A DNA stretch of 64,000 bases from Gliomastix tumulicola (Eukaryota > Ascomycota > Sordariomycetes > Hypocreales > Bionectriaceae), in contig BCHX01000008.1 in NCBI GenBank assembly GCA_001599755.1, forward strand, positions 2,542,001 through 2,606,000, read 5' to 3'. A program made the position numbers and the translations under genes. The notes beneath the pieces were generated by a model. That model saw only the letters and a list, made by a program, of their open reading frames with translations. It searched no databases and was not told where the DNA came from. Positions within the stretch are counted from its first letter, which is position 1. Every line of letters starts with the position of its first letter. Shown here piece by piece: positions 45,561-56,955 of the stretch.

Positions 45561-46734
45561 CGCCACAGTTACAGGGCTGGTTCCCAAATTCCCACAACCA
45601 CCCAAAACTTGCAACTTCCCACCAACTAATCGCCCGACCACGCCCAGAACCTGGACCTGGCCGGCGGCACCACGACACGAGACGCATCCAACCACACCAG
45701 GCGCTTTGTTGGTTCTCAGTCTGACTTCCCTCCCGCGCATCATGCAGCCCTCGCGCCCAGTCTCCAGTCGAGGCTGCCTTGCCTCCGGAGTGGCCCGATT
45801 AGAGGCCCTCTTCGAGCATCATGGCACCAGTCCCGAGCGAGGCGCTCACTCGATGTTGGTGTCCTCCACCACACCCTGATCCACGTATTGCAAGCGTGGT
45901 GCCGAAGCTGCAGTCATCGACATCCGGACTAGGGCTCTAGTGACACCTTGTTCATCCTTTTAAGAGTGTCCTCGGTTCCCCCTCCTCTGACAAGCGTGGC
46001 CATCCGATTCGACATATAAAGGTTGTTTCTTAGCTCGAGGTGTGGGATCACTTGGTCAGACCTGATTCCACCCCTCCGTCAGCCGCCTTCTTGACCTAAA
46101 CCTATTTGTCACTGGCCTCGCTGGTAGACTCGACTTTTACTTCGTCACCGAGGAACCTGCGCGGCCCCTTTCTTTCGTCACTGGCTGGCTCTCTTGGGCT
46201 TGGTGCCTGCTTGGGCCGCGACTTTCATTCCGCAAGTCGGTTTGTCTACACCTGGGGAAACCTGGACTGATGACTGGCTGTTGCGGATTTTGAAAACAGC
46301 TCCGCACGCCACCTTCTGCAAGCCACCACCGACACCCCCTCCTCTCTTGAACGGTTCTTGATAAACCAACCGAAATCCGCTTGCCGGGCTCCTAGATTGG
46401 CTACCGTCTAGTTCATCAAGTTAGCTGATCCCGAGCCAACGCAGAGCTTTGCACCGACCAGGCGAAGCATCCACAACACCTCGTGACAGCGGGTCCTGGT
46501 GGGATAGCGGTTCCTCAACATCTGCCCCGGCCCCTGGAAAATTGACGAGTCGCGACGGAAGACCACTGATATCAGTCCCCAACTAGTAGCTGATCCCAGC
46601 TTCCCGGCCTACGTAATCGGAGAATTCAAATAGACGACACGCCGTCTCGTCTGGCCCTTTTCTCGCCTGTTTGAAAGGCTACCCGAAACTCCTACTCCTG
46701 CAACTACACGGCTTGTTGGCAGCAACTCTGCCTT

Positions 46735-49469
46735 ATGGAGATCCAGTTCTCCCTCCCCGTGGGCGGTTCTGGCCGTGGTGGCTCGTCACAGAAGGGGACA
46801 CAGGAAGAGTAAGTCCAGTCCAACTTTTTGTTTCCTGTTGATGGCACAGAAAGGTCAGGATGTACACCTGGAACGGACGCTAGGGTTTTCACTCAGATCC
46901 TGGGTCGAAATCATCCAGTATCCTTCTCCAGATATATGTCCTGGCTCTTCTGGAGCGGGGCGTCTGTCCTCTCTCCTGACTTTCTGTCTCTTTACGAAAA
47001 GTTGATCCCTGAAGTCCTCTACACCACCCCTGTGGCGTACCCAGAATAGGCCTCGATGGACAAGAGTTCTCTGGTGTGGCTGACATGTCTTTTCCCCTAC
47101 AGGTCCTCCGCTTCAGCTACCCCCGGATCTTCGAAGTCAGCCGGGTCAGACCCGTCTCGCGGGGGAACTCATCGCTTCGCTTTAGACACGAGAACGAGGC
47201 ATACTCGACGCAGCTCTACACGAGCCCGAACTGGCTGCGCTACTTGTGAGTGGGCTTGTCTGCTTGGTTTCTTTACCGTCGATCTGTTACTCGTCCTGTG
47301 ACTATATTGTTCGGGCCATAACAATCCCCAATGCAATTGCACTCTGTAGGAGAGAAGTTGGCGCTTGTTTCATGCCTAGGCTGACCAGGTTTTAGGCAAG
47401 TAAGTTATGTTGAACCATCGCAGGCTCCGAGCCGCTCGAAGCCGAGTCGAAGCACAGTATCCCCCGACAATCGATAGCTAACTCCACACACCAGAAAGCG
47501 CCATGTCAAGTGCGATGAGACAAAGCCGTCGTGCCTCAACTGCATGAAATGGCGCGGCTACTGCGACGGCTATGTTACCTCACCCACGGAGGGGAAGTCG
47601 ATGAGGACACCACGGGCCCCCAAGGGTTCGTCGCAGACCGTGAGCCGACTGATACATACCAAAAAGGCACCACTCATGATCATTGACCCCAATGTCAATA
47701 CGGTTCGCTTCGAAAGCAGCGAGCAGAAAGCCTACTTTGACGAGTGGGCCTACCTGTCTGTTACTTATCTGAGCGGCGGGCTTGCACACACAAGACTTTG
47801 GACGACGACAATGCCTCAGGTGACACTCGACGAAACGATTCTGCGCTATGGCGCCATGGCCGTCGGGGCTCTGCGAAGGGCATATATCGAGGAGGGCCAG
47901 AGCGTCGGGACAACCTTGACAACGAACAACAAGCATTACTTGAATGCCATCATCTACTACTGCGAGGCTTTGCGCATGCAGTCCCATGCCAAGCCGTCCC
48001 GGGAAGGTCTGCGCACGGCCCTCCTGTCCTCCCTCCTTTTCATCTGCTTTGAGACGCAACGCGCCAATATGCCCACCGCCCTAAAACATATCAAGGCTGG
48101 GTTTGGGATGCTGAACGAACTGGCGGCTTGCACAAGCAAAGCCCCAGATCTAGTGAGCATTGCCCCCGCGCCGCCATCCCTCGTCGAAGAGATCCTTGAC
48201 TGCTACAAACCCCTCGAGCTGCAGTCTAGATCGTTCATGGGGTCGTATAAAAAGTTCTTCTTTCCTCCGGGGGCGCGTCAGCCGGGGTCGACAAATTTGG
48301 CGGCAGCAGCGGCAAGCGGCCAGCGGCACGGCTCGCACAGTCGATCCCCTACACCATCCTATCCAAGCTCTCAGATGGGGCTCCCTAGCCCACAGAGCCA
48401 AGCAAGCCCTCAGACACAGCACGCGGTTCTGGCACATCATCAACGACCGCAATCGCAACAACCCCCGTCGTTGGCGTCGGCGTCGGCATCACCCTCACCT
48501 CAAGCAGGCTCCCCAGCTTCCCCGCCGCGACCCCCCGGCATCCTACCCTTTACCGAAAATTCACCATACTTCCGGCCGAAACACTCTCACATCAACTCCT
48601 TAGAAGACATCCCACGTGTCTTCTCTACTTTTGAAGAGGCGCAAGGCTACTGGACTCTGCTGCAAAAGCAGATGGTACAGTATATGCCAATCCTCATCGG
48701 CTTAACGACACAGCTTTCCCTACCTAGGGTCAACGACCTTGCGGAGCTTGAGAGGCGATTCTCCAGTGTCAGGCAGAACCCCAAGATCTCCAAATTTGTT
48801 GCCGAATCTAGGTATTGGCTGCAGCGATGGATTGAGGCTTTCGATCCCCTGTTCATGGGCGTAGCTCGTGACAGCCATGACAACCCACAACCGTATCTCC
48901 AGGCCGCGCACCTCCGCATCGAGTACTTGGTTCTCTACATCTATACGGCTATCCCGCGGTACTCTGGTCTTATCACAGCCAAAGGTCTCACACCACAGTA
49001 TCGCGAGATCAATATTCTGGCTGAGAGCCTCCTTCGAGCAAGACCTATCTGTGGCTTCGCCATGGACTCTGGTTGGACGTGGCCGCTGTTTGTGTCAGCA
49101 TTCGCATGCCGCGACGCTACCGTGCGGGATGAGTCGATCCGCATCCTAGGCCAGTACCCGATCCGCAACGCACTGCGTGATAGCAGGGTGTTTCGGGCCA
49201 TCGCCTTGCGGAACCGAGAGACAGATCTTGCGACTGCCGCGTACGAGGCAGATGAACAGGCTCGGTGGATACAACTGCGGCGGCGCGAGGTCGTCTTTGA
49301 GGACTTCGGCACCAATATCATATACAGGTGCGCTGAACCGGACGCGACCACGGGTCAGTGGGTGATGGTAGAGGAGGCGGCGGACTTTATGGTGCAGGAA
49401 GATGGGACACTGAGGTGGCAACGGCAGCCATTGTCAGACTCAGCGTCGATTTTGTCTGGGGTGTGCTAA
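46735..49469 (+). CDS. Zn2Cys6 transcription factor with fungal TF C-terminal region; 4 exons including a 4-nt microexon
   Basis: Exons 46735-46808, 47103-47245, 47396-47399 and 47495-49469 give 731 aa. The zinc cluster is split by two introns. Exon 2 ends in '...RARTGCAT' plus one base, the 4-nt exon GCAA completes the second Cys and starts a Lys, and exon 4 continues KRHVKCDETKPSCLNC. The result is C-x2-C-x6-C-x6-C-x2-C-x6-C (Cys70, 73, 80, 87, 90, 97), exactly the family spacing. Joining exon 2 directly to exon 4 gives a stop. The rest matches fungal Zn2Cys6 regulators of the C6 'DUF3468-like' type: a helical region ('LRYGAMAVGALRRAY', 'HYLNAIIYYCEALRMQS', 'LSSLLFICFETQRANM'), then a Gln/Pro/Ser linker and a conserved C-terminal part. 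The first exon (MEIQFSLPVGG) and first intron (294 nt) are less sure; a start at 47056 within it is the alternative. Target genes unknown. Confidence 0.82.
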
Positions 49470-50028
49470 GCAGTATATGGTAGCACACTGTCGTCGTCCT
49501 GTTCGCGTAGCTTTTAGGCCTGAAATCGAACAATTGGTTTGACGAGTTCAATGAGCAAGCCTCACTTGTAGCAGGTGGTAAATGGTTACTACTTATAGTA
49601 AATGCCAGCCCTAAGTCTAGTAAGCGAGTGACATGCCATGCACGAATTCGATAATGCGTTGTACCGTCCAATGCACGATAACATCACGATTTCCCTTTTG
49701 GGCGATCGTTTTCCCTGGGGTCTAACCGACGTCGCTTACGTAACCAAAGGTCAACCACTAACAAACCGAAGCGTGAAGTCCCTCAATTTCACACCCGCCA
49801 CCCAGCCTGGTCTTCTCCCTTCATGACACCATCGTTGAGGTTTCTTTACTCATTATTGCTCAGGGAATGAGAATTGCGGCCTTTCGGCTTTAGTGGCTGG
49901 TCAACACGTTGTCAATCGCACTCTCAGTCTCTGTTGTGAGGGCGGGGATTCACAGCTTGAAGTCCTCATCCAGGCGCGAGTCGACAGCAGTACCAGGATA
50001 GGCGTTCACGTCTCATTCTCTCACCAAG
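49470..50028. other. intergenic, tandem genes
   Basis: Promoter of the HD-domain gene. No gene is seen. Confidence 0.55.
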
Positions 50029-51093
50029 ATGACAGCCGCTTCCAAGACCGAAGATACCACGGAGGTTCTTCAAGTCGGTCATTTCCAGACCCTCACCTTC
50101 CCCTCCCCAGACACAGCCATCATCAAGGACGCCATTCACGGCACGCACACCATTACCGAGCCCGTTCTCCTCGCGCTCCTCCGCGCCCCGTCCCTCAGAC
50201 GTCTCGTCGGCGTCTGCCAGCACGGCGTCACGGGACTCCTCGGCCTGACGCCCACCATCACCCGCTTCGAGCACTCGGTCGGCGCCTTCCTCCTCGTGCG
50301 GCGCGTGGGCGGCAGCGTGGAGGAGCAGGTGGCGGGCCTCCTGCACGACGCGAGCCACACGGTCCTCAGCCACGTCATGGACTGGGCGCTGTCCAAGCCC
50401 GGCGAGAGCTTCCACGAGGTGCACAAGGACCGATACCTCGAGGGCACGGAGTTGCCGGGCATCCTGGCGCAGCACGGCTTCGGCGACCACAGACCCTTCC
50501 AGGAGGAGCTGTACCCGCTCGTCGAGAGGCCCGCGCCGCACCTGTGCGCCGACCGGCTGGACTACGCGATGCGGGATGCGGTCGCGTTCGGGAAACTGCC
50601 GCTGGAGGACGCGCGGGGCGTGGTCTCGTGCCTGACGGCGCATCCCGGCGCGGACGCGCCCGAACGTATCCTCGCGCTGGGGGATCCGGCGCTGGGCCTG
50701 CGTCTCGCGCGTGCGTACATCGCGTGCGACAGGGATGTGTGGGCGAACCCGGCACACGTGGACATGGCCCGGCGCACGGGGGATCTCATCGGCGCCATGG
50801 TGCGCGGCGGGCAGATCGCCGAGGACGAGCTGTGGTGCGCGGGCGGGGACGCCGAGTTCTGGCAGACGCTGGGCCGCAAGACGGACGAGGAGGGCAGGGA
50901 GGTGATGCGGAGGCTGGAGGAGGAGAGACTGCCGGACGAGGAAGGGCTGGGGCTGCCACGGGCGGCCAAGACGAGGACGATTGACCCGGATATCGTGGTT
51001 GGCGAGGTGTTGGCGCCGCTGTCCGAGGTGGACGGCGCGTGGAAGGAGGAGCTGGAGGCGTACCGGCGATCAAGGCAGGCGTTGAGGGTGTGA
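50029..51093 (+). CDS. HD-domain metal-dependent phosphohydrolase (354 aa)
   Basis: Single exon. The HD fold is complete: His82 in RFEHSVG, the defining His106-Asp107 in LLHDASH with His110 as a helper, and Asp175 in CADRLDYA. The N-terminal 'IIKDAIHGTHTITEPVLLAL' and 'LRRLVGVCQHGVTGLLGL' match the dGTPase/SAMHD1-like branch ('PVHG...I...P' then 'L..I.Q.G'). That makes hydrolysis of a nucleotide or phosphoester with two metal ions likely. The substrate is not known for fungal members, which lack the SAM and allosteric regions of SAMHD1. The C-terminal 150 residues are helical with acidic patches. The start at 50029 puts the HD motifs at the usual distance. It ends 586 bp before the next gene on the same strand. 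Confidence 0.88.
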   Translation: MTAASKTEDTTEVLQVGHFQTLTFPSPDTAIIKDAIHGTHTITEPVLLALLRAPSLRRLVGVCQHGVTGLLGLTPTITRFEHSVGAFLLVRRVGGSVEEQVAGLLHDASHTVLSHVMDWALSKPGESFHEVHKDRYLEGTELPGILAQHGFGDHRPFQEELYPLVERPAPHLCADRLDYAMRDAVAFGKLPLEDARGVVSCLTAHPGADAPERILALGDPALGLRLARAYIACDRDVWANPAHVDMARRTGDLIGAMVRGGQIAEDELWCAGGDAEFWQTLGRKTDEEGREVMRRLEEERLPDEEGLGLPRAAKTRTIDPDIVVGEVLAPLSEVDGAWKEELEAYRRSRQALRV

Positions 51094-51679
51094 GGTGGGA
51101 TATACGAGTTACGAGAGGGTTTACGGGAGACTGGGCAAGACGAAGGGAGGACCTCGAGATGATCCTTGATACCATGCAATCTTGACAGGTGTTGTTGGGG
51201 ACAGAACACTACAGAGTCTGAGTACCGGCTTTAGACATAGACAGCGGCAGCCATTATTCCAGCAAGCAGGTTCTTTAAATAGACAGATATTCTCAAATAC
51301 CATGCCTCTCGCCAACGGAATCGTACGTCTCATCAGCTCATACACGGAGATCAAAACACCGGCCACCGATCGTGTGCCCGGACCGAAGCCGACGTCCGTC
51401 CAACGGCTGCCCCTGTAAATCTGCAAATCGCCCCTAAAAGTTGCCCACTAATATTATAAAGCCACCAGCAGCCCTGAAGCCGGCGCCCAATGACGCCCCC
51501 AGAAAAAGTCAGCAACGTCACTAGAGACCCGCCCACGACAATCAACCTATCCGTCCGTCTACTAAATCCTCCCCAACGGTTTCCACGTGTCTAACGGATT
51601 TGAAGCCTTCTTGCGTGTTTCTCTTCGGCTACTACGACTTGATCACGGCGCGCTGGATTCGACGAGAGCTTAAGCTGCC
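51094..51679. other. intergenic, tandem genes
   Basis: 3' flank of the HD-domain gene and leader of the Mcp1-like gene. No gene is seen. Confidence 0.55.
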
Positions 51680-52825
51680 ATGGCCGACGCGGATGACGCC
51701 AGCCGCCGCAGGGCCTCCCAGGCCACCATCATATCCCTCCTCCAGCTCGACCCGGCACCAATCGAGGACCCAGCAGAAGACAGCGCGGTGCTGCTACCAG
51801 AGGACCATGAGGGCGCATACGGAGAGGACCTAGATGAGGACGGGAACACGATCAAATCAGGCTCCCTCGCCGGATCGACGACGTCAAGCGTCGGCCTCAG
51901 CGGCTCAGGCTGGGGCGGCAACGCCATATTCTACCGTGAGCACACACACACACACAGAATGAACGAACGAGCCCTGTTATGGGGTCACAGCTAACACCGG
52001 AGAAACCCAGTGACGCGCATACAGCGATACTCCAGCTACGCAATGTCCCTCTTCACGACCCTCCACCTCGCCAACGTCTCCCTCATCCCCGCCACCACCG
52101 GCTCCGTCGACGCCTCCGAGACATACCTCCTCATGACGCGCGAGATCTACCAGACCAGCCTCACCGAGCCGCTCCTCGTGGCACTCCCCTTCGTCGCGCA
52201 TGTCGGCTCGGGCGTGGCGCTGCGGCTGCTGAGGAGGGCGCAGAACATCCGGCGGTACGGGCGGGCGACGCCGGGCTGGTGGCCGCTGTCCAGCTCGACG
52301 TCTTCACTGAGCGAGAAGGGGGAGAGGAGGAGAGTCTCGACTTGGCCGGCCGTGAGCTGGATCTCTGTTTCGGGGTACGCGTTTACGGTGTTCTACGCGG
52401 CGCACGTCTTCATGAACCGCGTCCTGCCGTTGGCAGTCGAGGGCGACTCGTCCAACATCGGGCTAGGCTACGTCTCGCACGGCTTTGCGAAGCATCCCGT
52501 CGTCGCCCGGCTGGCGTACGTTGGCCTCATCGGGCTGGGCACGGGACATATGGTCTGGGGGATGGCCCGGTGGCTCGGGGTGGCTCCTTCGACGAGAGGT
52601 TGGCTGCAGCCGCGGAAGGCACCAGGACGGGATAAGGTCGCGGCGACGGTGGACAAGAAGACAAGGAGGGAGAGGAGACGGAAATGGGCGGCTGTGCATG
52701 CTGTCGCGCTGGCCGGGGCGGCGCTGTGGGCGGTAGGCGGGATGGGGGTTGTGAGTAGGGGAGGCGCATCGGGAGGCTGGGTTGGCGGGATATACGATGG
52801 GCTCTATGCGAAGGTCTGGTTATAG
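51680..52825 (+). CDS. mcp1: Mcp1-like mitochondrial multi-span membrane protein, 2 exons (356 aa)
   Basis: Exons 51680-51935 and 52011-52825, separated by a 75-nt intron (GTGAGC...CCCAG); the join reads IFYLTRIQRYSSYAMS. The acidic N-terminal tail of about 85 residues precedes two repeated helical modules. Each module begins with an aromatic/Ser-rich helix ('RIQRYSSYAMSLFTTLHLAN' and 'WISVSGYAFTVFYAAHVFMN') and holds conserved His residues and a later helix ('LLVALPFVAHVGSGVALRLL', 'LAYVGLIGLGTGHMVWGMAR'). This is the MCP1 transmembrane family (yeast Mcp1). Yeast Mcp1 is a mitochondrial outer-membrane protein that binds Vps13 at contacts with vacuole and ER and supports lipid exchange. The function here is by homology. 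A basic segment ('KKTRRERRRKW') precedes the last helix. Confidence 0.82.
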
Positions 52826-55104
52826 CAATGGACGATTAGGACGGCGAGATACCCCTCTTGTGAATAAAGAAGCACGGCATAGCGTGCCGGCAGGAAACCT
52901 CATCTGTTCTTCCCTCGCTTCAGGTGTCGCTCACGAGGATGCTGCTCATCTATCCTACCAGCACAGGTAGGTCACAAAGCCGCTCAGATTGAGACATGCC
53001 GCAATAGCAACGACCTGGGAGCGATCACAATCTCGCAAGGATAGGCTCCGCGAGCACATCACAAGCGAGATGTTCCAGTAGGCGGGCTAAATTCGCAATC
53101 CCGGACCTCTTCTTCCTCTCACTCGAGAGCCTCCCCCTTTCGCGTTGCGCGAGTCGAGGACGAGTCTAAGACAAGCTGACACAGCGCATGTACGACACAT
53201 GCAGGAACGAGGGGCACGACTTGCTTGTGTACCTGACTAGATAGGGTGGACTTTGCGAGCGATTGTGCCAGCCGAGATGCTGCATGTTTTTGCCTAGCGA
53301 GGAGTTGTCGGGTTTACGGAATTGTGCCAAGAACAGGGAGAAGAAAAGAGACGATGTGATTGAAGCGGCTGGCTGCATAGTCCGGGACCAACAGATAAGT
53401 GATGCACGTCTCAGTTGCAATGGACTGAGTTGGTGCGCTGGCAATGCAAGGGATGGATAGGCGAACCGGTATGCATGCAACCTGAGTGGACTGGTGATCA
53501 GAACATGTTCACCATAACAGAACCGAGTACGAAGAGATAGCGAACGAAACCCGGCTGGGGGAGAAGTGCACTGCCCGTGGGGGCGGGCAAGGGGAGCAGA
53601 ACTCCCGGCACACTCGCGGGGAGGTCGAGAAAACGGCCAGCCAGCCCCAGACTCAGCGTGGTACTACCGCCTCGAGTACCTGTGGGTGTCACACAGGCCC
53701 TGGCTAGGCGGGAGTCGATGCCGATACCAGCATCCAGGTTGTCTTATTAGGGTCCGTCCGCGAGAGAAAGATGCCGGCCGCAACTCATCCAAGTAGGAAG
53801 GAGGAGAGCGAGATAGCAGAACAGGTCAAGACAAGTCAAGACACGGCGTGGAGAAAAAGGGGATATTCGACTCACAGTCCCGGAGTACTCCGCAGCGAAT
53901 CAGCGGCTCCCATTGGCAGCGTCAGGGCGTCGTCGATATCGCAGCACAATCTGCTCGCTGGAACTCTGTCTGTTGGCCGCCGTTTGTCTGAGACAGGATG
54001 AGGCTTTCGAACGATCAATGGCGCTTGTGGAATGTGACACTCGCTGGTAGCTCAGGGGGGTCGGGACCTCGAGACGAGGAGGCAGACGGTGGCGGTGGGC
54101 GGTAGTTGGAGCTGGGTAGTACATACTGCCACAAGACACACATGCATGTGCCTGGGCGTGCATACTCGCGCAGCCAAAATTGGCACTAATTGGATCAGAT
54201 AAGGGCAGCGCTGCAGGCCGGCGGGCAAGCCAACAAGCCTCTTCCGTCTGTCGTGCCGTGTCATGCCATGCTCAGTCCGGGGCTGGCATTTGCATTGCAT
54301 GTGCATTGGTGTATTTAGAGCATGTACCTAGAGGGAGGGAAGAAGAGACAAGAAAGTCAGGTAACTGTACTTTCTCATTTGGTTCCAGTTACATTTACGG
54401 CGGCAGTTGCGAGCTACAGGCGCAACTTCCCCCAGAAACAGAAGCCACGCTGCAGGGAAGGTACAAGCCGATGTCTCCTTCCACGTCAACAATTTATCTT
54501 CCCTGCCGCCTTTAATTAAGCACGACATCTCCAGCTCTCTCTTGCGTTCTCCTCCTGTTCTCTACCCTACCATCCATTCAGCAATCCCAATACCACCATC
54601 TATTGCTGGTTTCAATCTATATCATCGCGTCGTCCGCTCCCGCTCCCGTTGCTTGATCGGCGCGCACTTTAGCCAATTCTCAGCACGGGCCCAAAAAAGT
54701 CCCCGAGCAATATCAACCCCCTAATATTGCCACTATCCCTACTGCCCACGGTGCCCCAGCACTACGACCCGGCCAGTCCTCGCTCCGGGTCTCTCCCCAT
54801 TTGCTGCAGCGACCAAGGAGTCAAGGACCAAGGTTCGACGCAATCCCAACTCAACTCTCACCGCCCTCCACCGGCTACCGCTCCCCGTGCACGATCCCTC
54901 TCTCCCCTGCTTGCTCTCACCTTAAACGCGCGCGCGGATTTGGGATTCAAACGGCGCACACTCCCCCGCGAGAGGCAAGGAGCGACTGGCCCCAGTTTCG
55001 TCTGCGTCGAAACTGTCGCCTTGCATTCACGAAAAACCTCCCGCATCGATACTTCTTCTTCTCCCGCGACGCTGGATTTGTCCGCACTCCAGAAGGGGGC
55101 CAAG
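52826..55104. other. intergenic, promoter and leader of the F-box gene
   Basis: 2.3 kb without a recognised gene. The reading frame of the next gene stays open upstream to 54727 but its composition looks like leader. Confidence 0.5.
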
Positions 55105-56955
55105 ATGTTGGTCAAGCGCCGCCTCTCGCGCGACGACAGCGACGACGAGACAGGCGGTGCTGGCCCCCAGCACCAGCATCACCAGCAGCAACCACAACCT
55201 CGGAGGAAGAGAGCACGCCTCGATCACAATGCAGTCGCTTCCCGGCCGCCGTCGCGCGACATCATCTCGCACCTACCCGCCGAACTCGTCGTCCGCATCC
55301 TCTCGTACATGAACGAGGTGTCCCTGCTCGAAATCTCCACCGTCTCCCGTCTATTCCATCGCGTCACGTCCGACCCCCAGCTATGGCGCGCCCACTACTA
55401 CCGACGCTTCATCCTACCACGAGCGCACCTCATTCCCGGCTTCAAGAATGGCACCGCGGGCAACAGCTCCAGCACCAGCTACACGAATATGACGGCCACG
55501 GGCGGCGTCCGCGCGGGCAGGGTGGGCGCCAAGAATGACAACGCCAAGGACCATCCTGGCAGCCACGTCGACTGGAAGAAGAGCTACAAACTCCTCCATA
55601 ACTGGGCCCGTGGCCGGTGTGATGTCGAGGAGCTGCACTTCAATCCTCGTCAGCGTCTGGCTGTAGGGAAGACCGTGGTTAAGGTTGTCGAGGGCCTCGC
55701 CATCACGGCCGATGCTTCGAGCGGACTGCTGGTGTGGGATTTGCGCACGCGGAGTCCCATTGCCGAAGCCCGTCTCGAATCGTACCGCGGGCGAGGCGTG
55801 CGGCCTACGTGTCTAGCCGTAGACGATGACCCTCTAAGTGATGAGACGATCGGGATTGCTGTTGGTTTTGAGGACGGCACATTCGGAGTATGGAAGCTTG
55901 ACCTTAGAGGGAGGGAGCTCTCGCCAATTTGCCGGTACGATACAACGTCGTTTGGGGGGCTTGCAGCTGTGGCATACTGTTATCCGTACGTTCTCGCAGC
56001 GTCGAAGGGCGGTGTCATCACGCTCTGGACACTAGATCCCGTCAACTCGGGATGGTACGACCCGACAGCTGAGGAGTCTTCGTCAGGGACTGAGGGCCAC
56101 GAGGCTGCCACGTCGCCTCCCGTACAGAACCGAACAACGCGGAAAGATAAGAGACCACAACCCATGCGGCGACCACGTATGCTCCGGTCGTTGCGATCCC
56201 ACATTACCAAACAGCCATTGACACTCTCCATCCGACGCGTTGCCGCATCCACAGTTGCATCTATTGTCTATACAATCGATACCGTCAACGGTTGGTGCAT
56301 CGGCATCCAGGATCTCGACATTCGCCCAACACTGGGTCTCCCCGAGATTGTTGATTCACGCCTCGCATACACGATGCCGATTCGAACAAGAGGTTCCGCC
56401 TCATCGTCCCCCGAAAGCACACCCGAGCGGTCGTCCTCATTACGGCCAGGCGTAGCGCCAGGGCTTATTTCCCAGTATCGCGATCGAGACGACGACAGCT
56501 CAGATGATGATTACGAGAGTAATGACGGGCCGATGAGGCTATGCTACAGCCACCCATATCTCCTTGCCACATTGCCTGACAACACTCTTGTCCTGCACAG
56601 GTGTCACTCGTCCCCAACCTCCCTGTCCATCTCGGCGGGCACCAGGCTTTGGGGGCACACCTCGGGCATCTCAGATGCCGAGATCACCTCACGGGGAAAG
56701 GCAGTGTCAGTCTCGTCGAGGGGTGACGAGATCAGGGTGTGGGAGCTGGAGGGCCGGGTTGGGGGCAGCAGCATCGAGGTTCGCCCGAGGCAGAACGACG
56801 GCAGTATCTCACCGACAGCCGGAGCCGCAGCAAGCAATTCCATCGACGAGCTCGAATTCCGCAAAAACAAGGTTGACTTTGACGACGAGATGGTCATTGT
56901 GCTCAAGGAAGGTCCAGACGGGAAAGAGAGTCTAATGGTGTACGACTTCGCATGA
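55105..56955 (+). CDS. F-box protein with WD-like beta-propeller C-terminus (616 aa)
   Basis: Single exon. After an acidic/His-Gln N-terminal stretch with a basic patch (RRKRARL), an F-box spans about residues 52-102 ('HLPAELVVRILSYMNEVSL' then 'SDPQLWRAHYYRRFILP'). F-box proteins recruit substrates to SCF ubiquitin ligases through Skp1. The remainder has degenerate WD40-like strands ('SGLLVWDLRTRSPIAEARL', 'GFEDGTFGVWKLDLRGREL', 'SKGGVITLWTLDP', 'SRGDEIRVWELEG'), likely a propeller for substrate binding, interrupted by disordered insertions (about 330-370 and 435-480). It resembles fungal Pof10-type proteins; the target is unknown. I chose Met at 55105 because the upstream in-frame extension is Pro/Arg-rich leader-like sequence. 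Confidence 0.85.
   Translation: MLVKRRLSRDDSDDETGGAGPQHQHHQQQPQPRRKRARLDHNAVASRPPSRDIISHLPAELVVRILSYMNEVSLLEISTVSRLFHRVTSDPQLWRAHYYRRFILPRAHLIPGFKNGTAGNSSSTSYTNMTATGGVRAGRVGAKNDNAKDHPGSHVDWKKSYKLLHNWARGRCDVEELHFNPRQRLAVGKTVVKVVEGLAITADASSGLLVWDLRTRSPIAEARLESYRGRGVRPTCLAVDDDPLSDETIGIAVGFEDGTFGVWKLDLRGRELSPICRYDTTSFGGLAAVAYCYPYVLAASKGGVITLWTLDPVNSGWYDPTAEESSSGTEGHEAATSPPVQNRTTRKDKRPQPMRRPRMLRSLRSHITKQPLTLSIRRVAASTVASIVYTIDTVNGWCIGIQDLDIRPTLGLPEIVDSRLAYTMPIRTRGSASSSPESTPERSSSLRPGVAPGLISQYRDRDDDSSDDDYESNDGPMRLCYSHPYLLATLPDNTLVLHRCHSSPTSLSISAGTRLWGHTSGISDAEITSRGKAVSVSSRGDEIRVWELEGRVGGSSIEVRPRQNDGSISPTAGAAASNSIDELEFRKNKVDFDDEMVIVLKEGPDGKESLMVYDFA

Larger units (their letters stand above)
42532..46734. 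other. long gene-free region, probable promoter and 5' leader of Zn2Cys6 gene
   Basis: 4.2 kb with only short, unrecognised ORFs. It contains several short tandem repeats and a TATA-like element at 45554 followed by CA/C-rich sequence that resembles a fungal transcribed leader. Confidence 0.5.

Noticed and set aside
49893..50984. + strand ORF of 363 codons overlapping the HD-domain gene
   Set aside because: Arg/Gly/Ala-rich frame-shifted reading of GC-rich coding DNA; the overlapping frame has all HD catalytic residues.
54727..55104. N-terminal extension of the F-box protein
   Set aside because: Pro/Arg/Ser-rich sequence resembling translated leader; the Met at 55105 is followed by plausible protein sequence. 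Kept as leader.
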